Assembly: GCA_028015205.1 (NCBI GenBank)
Contig: CM051519.1
Coordinates: forward strand, 95,377,539-95,441,538
Direction: 5' to 3'
From: Mytilisepta virgata
Taxonomy: Eukaryota; Mollusca; Bivalvia; Mytilida; Mytilidae
DNA length: 64,000 nt
Below are positions 55,471 through 64,000 of the stretch, piece after piece (the first letter of the stretch is position 1; every line of letters begins with the position of its first letter). The notes under the pieces are model-generated. The model was given only the letters and a program-made list of their open reading frames with translations, was not told the DNA's origin and made no database searches. Made by a program: the position numbers and the translations under genes.

Positions 55471-55482
55471 GCTACTTGGGAG

Positions 55483-55680
55483 GTGACTACCAAAGCTGAC
55501 ATCAGTTTAACATAGCCCCTTATGTGAAAATATTCTCATCTGAAACAATTGGCCTATTGGAACCAGACTTGGTAGAAATAGTCCTCAGATGGTCCTCAGT
55601 CAGAAATATATCCTATGACCCGGATTCTGAACCAAGATGACTGTCAACTAAGATTGTCATCAATGCCTGACATGGAATCG
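55483..55680 (+). repeat. Tandem repeat, right part after the transposon
   Basis: Continues the 49440-49893 repeat with GACTACCAAAGCTGACATCA, GAAACAATTGGCCTATTGGA and CAAGATGACTGTCAACTAAG. Confidence 0.75.
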
Positions 55681-56022
55681 GATGGGAAAATTCCCTTCAT
55701 AAAGTCTTCTTTTGTGAAACTTGATAAAGTTTAAAAAATCTTGATAGCAATGGTAATAACATGTAAATAATCTAATATCTATAAAACAAATACACAAAAC
55801 ACTGCAAGGTAAAATACATGTAAATTCCAATAGCATGCCAATGAGCCAATGTTGTTCATAGTATATTATAGTATAACTAATCGCTGAATTCAAATACCAT
55901 AAATAAGCAACGCTTGACCGAACTATGCAGTAAATCACGAGTGCGTGCAGCACACGAGCTATTTAGTCTGTAGTTCGGTTACAAATTGTTTATTGTTTGG
56001 TATATCAATTATACCGTATTAT
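55681..56022. other. Spacer, nothing recognised
   Basis: No gene or repeat identified. The open minus frame at 55660-55953 has no recognisable domain. Confidence 0.4.
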
Positions 56023-56119
56023 AGATACAATGGATAAGCGTTGGTTCTTGAAAAAGAAACAATGAGCTCGGAGGGCGAATGGTTTGTTTTTGATGAACCA
56101 ACGCTTATCCATTGTATCT
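56023..56119. repeat. Perfect 25-bp inverted repeat (hairpin)
   Basis: 56023-56047 (AGATACAATGGATAAGCGTT then GGTTC) and 56095-56119 (GAACCAACGCTTATCCATTG then TATCT) are exact reverse complements with a 47-nt spacer. The spacer itself contains GGAGGGCGAATGG. Function unknown. It stands just left of a Penelope-like copy. Confidence 0.9.
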
Positions 56120-56184
56120 CTTACTTAAACTATTATTGTGACGACTTTTCCCAATTACCTTTCCTTTCTTTATTAGACGTGGAA

Positions 56185-57215
56185 AGATCTAATCCATCGA
56201 TGCTTTCAAAATAAAAATGGCAACAACAGATACACATAAATTGTCATTGGTAGAGATAAATCATACTACATGTATGTTAAAAACCACTCTAAATCTAACA
56301 AAAAATATACAGAGGACGAAATTGTCCTGATGATTGAATTTTTGATCGACAACATATTTGTCCAATTTGGTGTTCCGATGGGTACTAATTGTGCGCCACT
56401 ACTGGCCGACTTGTTCCTTTCTCATATGAGGCAGACTTCCTTGACGGGCTTCTTAAGAAAAAACAGAAGAAATTAGCCCGTAGCTTTAATTTCAGCTTCC
56501 GCTATATATATAATGTCTTATCACTCAACAATCTCATCTATCCCAATGAGCTCGAAATTAAGGATACCACAGACACTGCCAAGTCTGCATCTTAACTTAT
56601 CTTATCTTGACCTTCACCTCGAAATTGACACAAGAGGAAGGTTGAATACAAAACTTTACGACAAACGGGATGACTTTGACTTTCCAATCGTCAACTTCCC
56701 ATTTTTGAGCAGCAATATTCCAGAAGCGCCGACGTATGGAGTATATATTTCACAACTCATACGTTATTCCAGAGCTTGTGACATATACATTGACTTCCTG
56801 GACAGAGTCCGGCTTCTGACAGAAACGTTGCTCAGACAGGGGTCATTGCTCCTTAGCTGAAGTCATCCTTATTAAAGTTTTATAGGCGTCATCATGACTT
56901 GGTTGACAGGTATGAAAAAACCGTTTCCCAAATGAAAATGACCTGTTCCATTGATATTATCCCTTCCTCATATCGGATTTGACATGAACAGCATGGCGGG
57001 TGTCCTGCAGGAAGCAGAGACTGCTTACTCTTCCGGGGCACCTGAGTCTACTCCCGGTTTTTTGGTGGGGTCCATGTTGTTCATATTTTTTAGTTTTTAA
57101 TTGTAGTGCATGTATTGTTTTGGTCTTGTCTTCGATGTTCTCTGGAGTTTGTCAGTTGTTACGATTTTTCTCTCCTTCGAATATCCCTTTGGTATTTCTT
57201 GACTTTACTTAGACC
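56185..57215 (+). pseudogene. Penelope-like element: RT from mid-palm to end, plus 3' tail
   Basis: The most complete copy in the window. It reads NHSKSNKKYTEDEIVLMIEF, then VPMGTNCAPLLADLF with a deletion just before it, then FRYIYNVLSLNN where the catalytic Y-I-D-D has become Y-I-Y-N. Next come YPNELEIKDTTDTAKSAS, SYLDLHLEIDTRGRLNTKLY, GVYISQLIRYSRACDIYIDF and FYRRHHDLVDRY. The tail holds GGGTGTCCTGCAGGAAGCAG and CTCCTTCGAATATCCC. At least three frame changes. Inactive. Confidence 0.8.
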
Positions 57216-57650
57216 CTATTATGTGTGAGTTTAAGTTAACGTAATTCTCTATACAACTATTCAATTAGATATATATGTTGCCACGTTGATGATTTTAATG
57301 GTAAATAAAAATTAATACAAAATCGTATGAACTTACAATATAAGCCATATGATTCAGAAATTTGTCCATTATTGACAAAATAAAGCTTTGCGAAATAATT
57401 TTCCAGTAAAACATAACGTTCGTGAAAAAAAATAGTTTAAATCCACTCGATTTACACTTTTTTATATTTTACAAATATGTCAAAATATAAAGTGAAACAG
57501 ATGCAATTGCCATAAACATCAAAATAACAATGCTTTAATTTTTTATTGAATTATATGAAATTGTCAATAATAATCAAATAAAAAAATAATGATCTTTTCT
57601 TATTACTAAATTATATCAATGATAACACAAAGATTTAGAAAAAAATGGAA
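57216..57650. other. AT-rich spacer
   Basis: Nothing recognised. Confidence 0.4.
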
Positions 57651-57726
57651 CGCCGAAACAGAGATTCGAACTATGTCTACAAGTGTTACTCTCAACTCAT
57701 CCTAACCTTGCGGCTACCATCTCATA
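57651..57726 (-). repeat. tRNA-like sequence, minus strand
   Basis: Minus strand has an A-box-like TGGTAGCCGCAAGG and, about 40 nt on, a B-box-like AGTTCGAATCTCTG followed by TTTCGGCGTTCC. The spacing suits a tRNA-derived SINE head. No acceptor stem pairing was found, so it is not called as a tRNA gene. It faces the similar sequence at 57828-57920. Confidence 0.5.
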
Positions 57727-57827
57727 CTATACAAACATCGTTTTTAAATATATAAAGGCAAAAGCCTTATGTATATATTGTACCGTATCATATTGATATA
57801 TGTAAAAACGACATTTAGATATCATCC

Positions 57828-57920
57828 GATTGGTAGCCGAGAGGTTTCGTCGATGTGTTCTTGAACAATGATACATACTTTACTTCAAGCAGGTAGTTCG
57901 AACCCCAGTCACGGCAAATA
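57828..57920 (+). repeat. tRNA-like sequence, plus strand
   Basis: A-box-like TTGGTAGCCGAGAGG and, about 55 nt on, B-box-like AGTTCGAACCCCAG followed by TCACGGC. The long middle would fit a tRNA with a long variable arm (Leu/Ser type) or a SINE head. It is an inverted relative of 57651-57726. Confidence 0.5.
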
Positions 57921-58799
57921 AAAATTTGCAACAATTAAAGATAAGTGTTTAAACTAATACCAGCTGTGAACAGAAATCAGTAAATTAGACAATTCAAACT
58001 TAATGACATCAAGTTGACAAAGGGAACAATTGAATATAATTTGGTGACTTCATTTTAGTGACGGATTAAAGAAGCGTTGATTATAGAAAAAGAAACCACG
58101 GTAAATGAATAGGCTGACGTCACAGCAGTGTTTTAATTTTTATTACATTGTACAAAATCTAGCATTTTAGTAGACATAAATTGAAATAAAACGGACTATA
58201 TCTTTTGATATCTCTCCGTGGCTATTGTGACGTCTCTTCCTAGAGTGACCACTATAAATCACCGGTTACAATGTAATAAGTTTGAAATTCCAGAGATTAA
58301 ATCCGTACGTGTGCTAGTGGACTCTGGGTGTTCAGCTTAGAATCGAAAAACCAGCCCTTCACTAAGATGGAACTGATCTTTTGAATTTACTATAAATGAA
58401 CAAATGAACACCGAAAACTTAAAGTACAGAAACTAGAAATTAACCTAGTTTCTCTGAATAGGTATGTAAACTGTATCTCGAGAAAGGTGATCTGTAATCC
58501 TTAGCCACCTTTAAAATTGGCAAATCAACTATTTTACGGCGATGTCCATTTAAACCATAATAAAACTGAGAAGAGGTTGGCATATAATTACGAACAAAAG
58601 AAATTAAAATACAAGAAATGTGATGTTACAACGCGATCTCTTGATTTCCATATCAAGGAATAAATCTAAATTTATTTGTTGTAAGTTTCTATTTTATACA
58701 TGCAAAGAAGTATCAACGAATTCGTCCTTGTACTAAGGTCTAGGAATGTGTCACTGGCTCAGTTGTGAATATTTTGGTATTTGTGTAAATCGATGCTTC
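57921..58799 (+). other. Spacer with a possible retropepsin remnant
   Basis: At about 58283-58342 the plus strand reads KFEIPEIKSVRVLVDSGCSA, resembling a retroelement aspartic protease (D-S-G), and about 200 bp on LANQLFYGDVHLNHN. Stops separate them. This may be an eroded BEL/Pao-like fragment. Nothing else was seen. Confidence 0.35.
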
Positions 58800-58813
58800 A
58801 GATTAATAAATGT

Positions 58814-59085
58814 TTAAAGAGAGTCTTTTGGGTATTTTCCATCCTCCCAAGTCAGGGTTTTGTAACCACGTTCGTTCCTACAAACCCCTGACAAAATTGA
58901 TTCATATTTTGCGGGTCGGAAGTGAACTACTTCCATTAGTTTCTTTTCTAGCTCAAAAGAGAATCTATTTGCGTCGTAGGTAGATTTTTTTAGGTCACAC
59001 ACCAGGCGGTCATATGTTGGACCCGCTAAATATAAATGAGTGTTGTCAGGGTTTTGGAGGAAAGACCCTGACTTGGGGAGATGTA
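58814..59085 (-). CDS. Unrecognised open frame, about 90 codons without a stop
   Basis: On the minus strand the frame is open from about 59085 to a TAA at 58814-58816. It reads LPKSGSFLQNPDNTHLYLAG, PTYDRLVCDLKKSTYDANRF, then SFELEKKLMEVVHFRPAKYE, and ends at KYPKDSL. The codon use is less AT-skewed than the surroundings and there is no internal stop, unlike most frames nearby. The first ATG candidate is an internal one, so a true start is not visible. It may be an exon or a mobile-element relic. I do not recognise the family. Confidence 0.4.
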
Positions 59086-59128
59086 TGTTTTTCTGCTCTG
59101 CAATATTTCGGATTAGGTTTAGGGGTTG

Positions 59129-59646
59129 ATGTCAACCTTCTGATATTGCTGTATCTATGTTTGTATTGTTGATTGGTCTGGTATTACATAGTGTATCAAT
59201 AAAATATAATGATATAAAAAAGTACATACCAAGGAGACACTTTTGTCCAACTTTCATGAAGAAGTCGGCCATTTTATTACTGAGGGGGGCCTGGGATTTT
59301 TTAAAACCAAAATATTATGTCCAGCTTGATCTTATGAAAATTTACATTTCCCAATATGTTGAAAAAAATATAATAAGCCTGAATATTGAACAAACAAAAA
59401 AATGTACTCCAAGGCGTAAATTCCCCCCCCCCCCTAAAGTTTGTATTTGAACCTTCAAGATGTGTGTACTATTAAAGAAGGTAATTGAAGATTTTTTACA
59501 TATTAAACTTTTGCTTTATCTATTGCACTACATGTATGAATAAACCATTTCGGCTTAACTGCGCGTTATATTTTATTGATACACTATGTAATACCAGACC
59601 AATCAACTATACAAACATAGATACAGCAATATCAGAAGGTTGACAT
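59129..59646. repeat. Inverted repeat, 80-bp arms
   Basis: Arms 59129-59208 and 59567-59646 are reverse complements with one mismatch seen (for example GTCAACCTTCTGATATTGCT against AGCAATATCAGAAGGTTGAC). The 358-bp spacer has a small open frame (59157-59450) without a domain and a C run near 59425. Confidence 0.9.
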
Positions 59647-61570
59647 CAAAAAGAGCTAATATAAAAAAATAAATGTATAAACAATTATAGCAAATTAATA
59701 AGTTGACTAATAACTATTGCAACTCTATTTAAGGGGGTAGGCCTGCGGTACGGGAGATAATTCCTATTGACTTTTAATAATCGTCGATGCTTTTGTAAGC
59801 AGGGGAACTTCGTTTCCTAAGTCTGGGATTAGGATCTAATTATTATCCTCTTAGAACTTGTTTTTGTTAGTACTGATCGTTCAATTATCAAAGTTCAAGC
59901 ATTATTCCAGTATAATATTCTTGACTGGAATGGAGATAATTACATGGTATCATATCAATTCGACCCGACATTTGATTAAGATGTTGAAAAAGTCGCTCGA
60001 AATGAACAAAATGCTGAGTCAATATTTGCAATAATTTCATAAATCCTTACTAGAATGTTCTACTTTACCCGTAAATTCGTAATATATAATCTTAAATTAG
60101 CAGCCCCCCCCCCCCCCCCCCTTGAGAAGTGTGTGTTTATCTCGTCCTCACCTCAGTGTGTGTTTGCTTATATCACATTATCCTGTTAGTCTTATGCGGT
60201 AGCAGTGATAGTTCATCACACATAAAATGTCACACGCCTGACATTTTCAGGATTATTTTAAATAGCATTTATTTCATGAATCGAATGTTTTTGAGATATT
60301 TTCTGCCTTAAATCATATACTAGTAACCATGATCTGTTGTATAGCATATATAAACTACATATAATGAATGATAATGCAGCTCCAAATATATAATAAAAGT
60401 ATAATGGGAAAATCTTTATTTTTTCAATGTCTTAATATCAAAATTGATCGAGTATTTTGTGAAAACTTATGGTTAAAATTTCATAATATTTGGTCATATA
60501 ACACTTATATTATATAGATATATATGATATTTGTTTTAACAGTTATTTGTAAAAATTAAACGACAGAATTTTTTTACAGCAGTGTTTGAATATTTAATTA
60601 GTCAACTGAAAATGGACGAAATTCCTAATATGTCTGGTACTTTTCACCTTTGAATTTGCATATAAAGAATGAATTTTACCATTATATTTCATTTTTAATT
60701 AAGACTATATCCCTGTTCTTCAGTTCAACAATTATAACTATTTTTTATCAAACATATGTGTTATGAGAGGTAGTAGTATTCATTAACTTGTGTCATCTCC
60801 TGGAATGAAGGGTATCCCCTAAATGCCCATTTTCAAAGAACCTTGTGAAGGAAACCCGTCGTTGAATTTCAATAATTTTTTCTCAAGTTGTGTATTGAGA
60901 CATAAATAATGCATTACGAAAATATGAAAAAATTAAACGAGTGGAAAATTTGGCCTAACCTTACCCCCTTAATGTTAGGGTGAATATTGATAACTACTCT
61001 ATTTATTATCCCTACACTATATAAAAAGAATAAAACCACGAATTTCATTAAATTTTAATCAGTATTGGAAAAACACACCATTTAATTTTTCTTCACAATG
61101 AATATCTCTTGGCGATGCCACCCCCCCTCCCTTAACAGTAAAAAATATTTTGGATATTATAAAACTAAAACAATAACTTTGATACCGAATAGATCATTTA
61201 TGTAAGGCTCACTCCGGATTATATAGATAACGTTAGATACAAAATTGTTATAACTATCGAAAATAAAATTTATTTGATACAAAGTAAATTCATCTCTATT
61301 AACAGACAATAAATCTTTATACTTCAAAGGTCAACTATACTTTGTTTTATCTATTCTTATTTTTAACTTTGAAAGAAAAAGAAAATAAATGTTACATGCG
61401 TTTCCATGTCATTCAGGAAGGTTAGAATATGTCGTTGTTTTATCTGTGGATCGGATAATATGACCTAATCTGTGTAAATATTGTGATAAATTACTTCTGT
61501 TTGATGATAACAGATATTTTAAAGATGGTAGCCAGCAAGGTATTTGTTGTTTATTATGTTCAATTTTTAT
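59647..61570. other. Intergenic AT-rich sequence
   Basis: No gene recognised. A run of about 18 C lies at 60104-60120, and a further C-rich run near 61120. Confidence 0.45.
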
Positions 61571-62070
61571 TCTTCTTATTAAGTCCCCAAAACAAAGTGT
61601 TGGGGACTTATTGTTCTTACTCAGTTTCTTCTTATTTTTTTTATTATTATTCATTTCCTTTCTTCTTCTGAGCCATATCTTTTCCGAAGCGGATCTCTAA
61701 AACCATTCAAGCGAACTTAATGAAAATTGGTACAAAAATTAGGTGGCCATATCTAGTTGTGCATAAAGGTTTCTGAATTTTCAAAATGGTCGACAAAATG
61801 CGTAAAACTTTAACATTCTACGATTTAGACAAAATTTGGCTTCCAAGTAGATAATGATACTGCAAATTGATTTCCGTCATCGAAAATTTTCCTCCGGTGG
61901 CCAGTTTCAAAATGGCGGCCAAAATGTCAAAAAAATCATCATGCTTCAATTTCAACGAAATTTTGTTTTCAAACAGATTATGATATTGCAAAGTGATTTC
62001 TGTCATTGAAAATTTTCAAAATGGCCGAATTTTTGGGGAGTTTTGTGTTGGCATTGCAACACGGTATTAC
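61571..62070 (+). mobile_element. Interspersed repeat beginning with a GTCCCCAA hairpin
   Basis: Starts with AAGTCCCCAAAACAAAGTGT then TGGGGACTT, a hairpin, followed by a C/T-rich part, CCATATCTTTTCCGAAGC, and two similar units with TTTCAAAATGGCGGCC / ATTTTCAAAATGGCCGAA and GATTTCCGTCATCGAAAATT / GATTTCTGTCATTGAAAATT. It ends near GCATTGCAACACGG. I associate this layout with repeats in mussel genomes. No coding capacity. Confidence 0.6.
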
Positions 62071-62470
62071 TTGTTATTATTGTTATTATAATTATTATCG
62101 TTTTGAGATATTTTAGAATGTTTTACAATTTGCGTTTTATTGATGCAAACGAATTCTATATTTTGATATTGTTTGATTTAGTTTTTTTTAAATCAAGATT
62201 AACGTTCAATGTTTTAAATTATTGTGTCCGCCTTTTTACAACCATTGAACTGAATAAGCTTTCCTTTTAACAATTAGTATACTAAACAACATCTTTATAA
62301 ACCCATTTTCCAACACATGTATTTTGAATACAACAATAGGTGATCTAAAATATATGTACATGTATAAACAAATATATATACTTTTCAAATTTAAAATTTG
62401 TGCTGTTTTAATTGCAGCAGTATGAAAGCATGCAAGTTTACCTCAGAAAATATGATTATGTTCGTTGTTT
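62071..62470. other. Upstream region of the second receptor gene
   Basis: AT-rich. No clear TATA box could be chosen among several TATATA strings (for example 62374). Confidence 0.4.
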
Positions 62471-62594
62471 CGATTGGAGTTTATGATAAAACTTATTTGT
62501 TGATTGGAGTTTATGATATACAACCTGTTTGTTGATTGGAGTTTATGATACGACCTGTTTGTTAATTGGAGTTTATGATACAACCTGTTTGTTG
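62471..62594 (+). repeat. 31-bp minisatellite, four units, directly before an ATG
   Basis: Units of GATTGGAGTTTATGATACAA then CCTGTTTGTT with small changes. The last unit ends 3 nt before the ATG of the receptor exon at 62598, so it would lie in the 5' leader or promoter. Confidence 0.9.
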
Positions 62595-62597
62595 AAA

Positions 62598-62685
62598 ATG
62601 GGAAGAAGACATTTTATTTTCCTGATATGTCTGTTATGTTCAGTTGGTACCAATGACATTGCTGAAAATCGGACAGATAGACTTG
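62598..62685 (+). CDS. Second cytokine-receptor-like gene, exon 1: signal peptide
   Basis: ATG at 62598. Encodes a positively charged start and a hydrophobic core (RRHFIFLICLLCSVGT), then NDIAENRTDRL, and ends in phase 1 at CTTG/GTACTG. The donor is weak, but the next exon starts in phase 1 with a strong acceptor. A short signal-peptide exon leaving in phase 1 is the usual first coding exon of class I cytokine receptors. Confidence 0.62.
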
Positions 62686-62981
62686 GTACTGGTTTCCATT
62701 AATTATTTTAGGACACTGGTAACATGCATTTGCCTAAAATTTTCAACAGAATCTACTATTTCTCGCTTTAAAGATTTAGATAGATACCAATTGAGGAATT
62801 TTATAAACAATTAATGCTATCTTACTTAAATCTTACTTAAATGGAAAAGCCAAGATTATGTGCTCTATATATACGAAAACCTTTTTATGAAACAAAGCCG
62901 AGCTCTTATTAACAAGAAAAGCAAAACTAATCTATATATACAAAAATATTTCTAAAGCACAATTCTTCATTTCTATTTCAG

Positions 62982-63087
62982 ATTTCTTCAAGTGTGTTTA
63001 TCGCATGACAGAAAATTCTGAGAAAGTTGAATGCAAATGGCAGACAAATAATCAATGTTCTAACTGGACTTTTACTTATGAGTGCGA
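62982..63087 (+). CDS. Second cytokine-receptor-like gene, exon 2: first C...CxW block
   Basis: Acceptor TTCTATTTCAG and donor GCGA/GTGAGT, phase 1 in and phase 2 out. It encodes FFKCVYRMTENSEKVECKWQ, then QCSNWTFTYEC. The pattern C, twelve residues, C-x-W is the signature of the first module of class I cytokine receptors. The phase 1 join to exon 1 is exact. The next exon is not certain. The gene continues past the right edge. Confidence 0.62.
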
Positions 63088-63357
63088 GTGAGTGTTTAAT
63101 GTGAATGTGTCAGGAAACAACTCTGTATTTCATTAATGAAAATTTATTTTGCTAATTTAATTTCTTGTCAATTTTAATGAAAAATCGGCAAAAGAATACA
63201 GAAGCAACAAAACAGTGGGAAAAGTTCGAAGTCAGATGAAAATACAAAATCAGGAGAATGGATCACAAAAAAACAAACACCACAACGATACATGTATAAC
63301 TAAAAGCATAAAAAACGTATAATAAACAAAACAGAACTAGAACAAGACACTTCAGTA
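63088..63357 (+). other. Intron of the second receptor-like gene
   Basis: AT-rich, nothing recognised. Confidence 0.45.
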
Positions 63358-63510
63358 TGAATTATATAGGAGTTTGTGTTGTTCATTGTTTTTTTTAGTT
63401 TTCAGTGTTTATTTGTTGTGCTTGTGGTTGTTTATTTGTCTTCCCGGGTTCTGTCTGTCTATTGGATTGTGTCTTTTGGATTGCTTCTTATGTATATTTG
63501 CCCTCTTCAA
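63358..63510 (+). mobile_element. Penelope-like 3' tail fragment
   Basis: ATAGGAGTTTGTGTTGTTCA, TTTCAGTGTTTATTTGTTGT and TTTGTCTTCCCGGGTTCTGT match the tail seen at 38985-39115 and 24120-24250. No RT residues remain. It lies in the intron of the second receptor-like gene. Confidence 0.75.
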
Positions 63511-64000
63511 AGATCAAAGAATACTTCCGTTTGTTCATTAATAAAGTGTAAAGTTTTCAGAAACCAACAACCATAAAGGGAAATAACAAACAATGAACAA
63601 AACAAGTACATGCAATATTCAAAATAAATATGATAATATAAGCACTAGTTGAGTCTACCTTCTTCAGTTGCGTAGACTTTTTCAAAATGGACCTACAAGT
63701 AGAAGTAGAGATATTTTAAAAAATAAGTATATCTCATCTTCAATTTCAGATTCATAAAATTTATAAAATCTTTTATTTCTGTCTATACTTTCTCGTTTCA
63801 CTTTCTAGAAAATGATCACTTATTCTCATTTTGCAGAAAAAGATTCGGGATCTTTTTCATTGTAGAACGTTTTAGACAGTGTATAGGTCAGTCCTTCTTC
63901 TGGAAAATACACAGTCATTATATTTGTACAAGGTGACGGGTTTTGAATTCTGACTTTGAAGTATATCTTCGAACGTTTTTGTTTTTGTTGAAAATTACTA
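63511..64000 (+). other. Intron sequence with one weak exon candidate
   Basis: At 63876-63932 an acceptor (GTTTTAG) and a donor (CAAG/GTGACG) bound 57 nt that in phase 2 would encode QCIGQSFFWKIHSHYICT. This could continue the first receptor module (two more cysteines), but the acceptor is poor. Otherwise nothing was recognised. Confidence 0.3.

Larger units (their letters stand above)
49894..55480. mobile_element. DNA transposon, CCCAGGTAACACAA ends, AAAACATT-rich arms
   Basis: The left end CCCAGGTAACACAA and the right end TTGTGCTACTTGGG are inverted copies (12 of 14 positions). Both sides lie in the same repeat (49440-49893 and 55483-55680), which shows the boundaries directly. AG flanks each end (49892-49893 and 55481-55482), a possible 2-bp target duplication. 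The arms (about 49910-50700 and 54600-55470) are built of degenerate units with AAAACATT, ATATTTTT and AATGTTTT motifs. No transposase frame was seen, so it is non-autonomous. A Helitron is nested inside. The superfamily is not recognised. Confidence 0.78.

Noticed and set aside
57828..57920. True tRNA gene (Leu/Ser type)
   Set aside because: A and B boxes are present, but no paired acceptor stem could be drawn; more likely a SINE head.
63876..63932. Third exon of the second receptor gene
   Set aside because: Phase fits and two cysteines are encoded, but the acceptor is poor and the pattern weak; noted only as a candidate.

Overview
The window looks like AT-rich nuclear DNA from a bivalve mollusc, most likely a mussel of the Mytilus type. 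It has long introns, few coding exons and many decayed mobile elements. Several of its repeats are ones I recognise from memory as common in mussels: a tRNA-headed SINE, a Penelope-like reverse transcriptase with its characteristic 3' tail, and a repeat containing the motif GGAAACGGGGAATGTGTCAA. No database search was run, so the host and all family names rest on motif recognition.

Layout. Positions 1-7560 (minus strand) hold a decayed Ty3/Gypsy-type element in the order gag, protease, RT, RNase H, integrase, chromodomain, env-like ectodomain. The left window edge cuts the env. A SINE (about 3490-3744) and a solo LTR with a 6-bp target duplication (4969-5427) sit inside it. Positions 8157-8385 (minus) are the start of a LINE ORF2 preceded by a 2A-like peptide. 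Positions 8592-12332 hold a broken gag-like gene (helix-hairpin-helix, coiled coil, gag core) between two inverted copies of a roughly 250-290 bp sequence. Positions 13780-14830 (minus) are a LINE ORF1 remnant.

The main host gene runs on the plus strand from about 15156 to 39527. Eleven exons were read by eye from splice sites, phases and protein pattern. They encode four fibronectin-III modules, one transmembrane helix and a short cytoplasmic tail, the arrangement of a gp130/LIFR/Domeless-type class I cytokine receptor. Its 5' exons (signal peptide, first cytokine-receptor module) were not found. Its introns hold a 2.85-kb foldback element with a perfect TACTA target duplication, a LINE 3' end, palindromes, minisatellites and Penelope-like fragments. 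One intron-exon-intron segment of 3466 bp is duplicated head to tail (22195-25660 and 25661-29125) with no difference seen, which duplicates one exon. A second receptor gene of the same class appears to begin at 62598 (signal peptide exon plus the first C...CxW exon) and runs off the right edge.

Between the two receptors lie a 60-bp minisatellite (39844-40509), LINE and Penelope-like fragments, a possible small secreted coiled-coil gene (47025-47417), a broken C1q domain (48118-48457), and a 5.59-kb DNA transposon with CCCAGGTAACAC-like ends and AAAACATT-rich arms (49894-55480) that carries a Helitron (52154-53495). To the right are another Penelope-like copy, an inverted pair of tRNA-like sequences and a near-perfect 80-bp inverted repeat.
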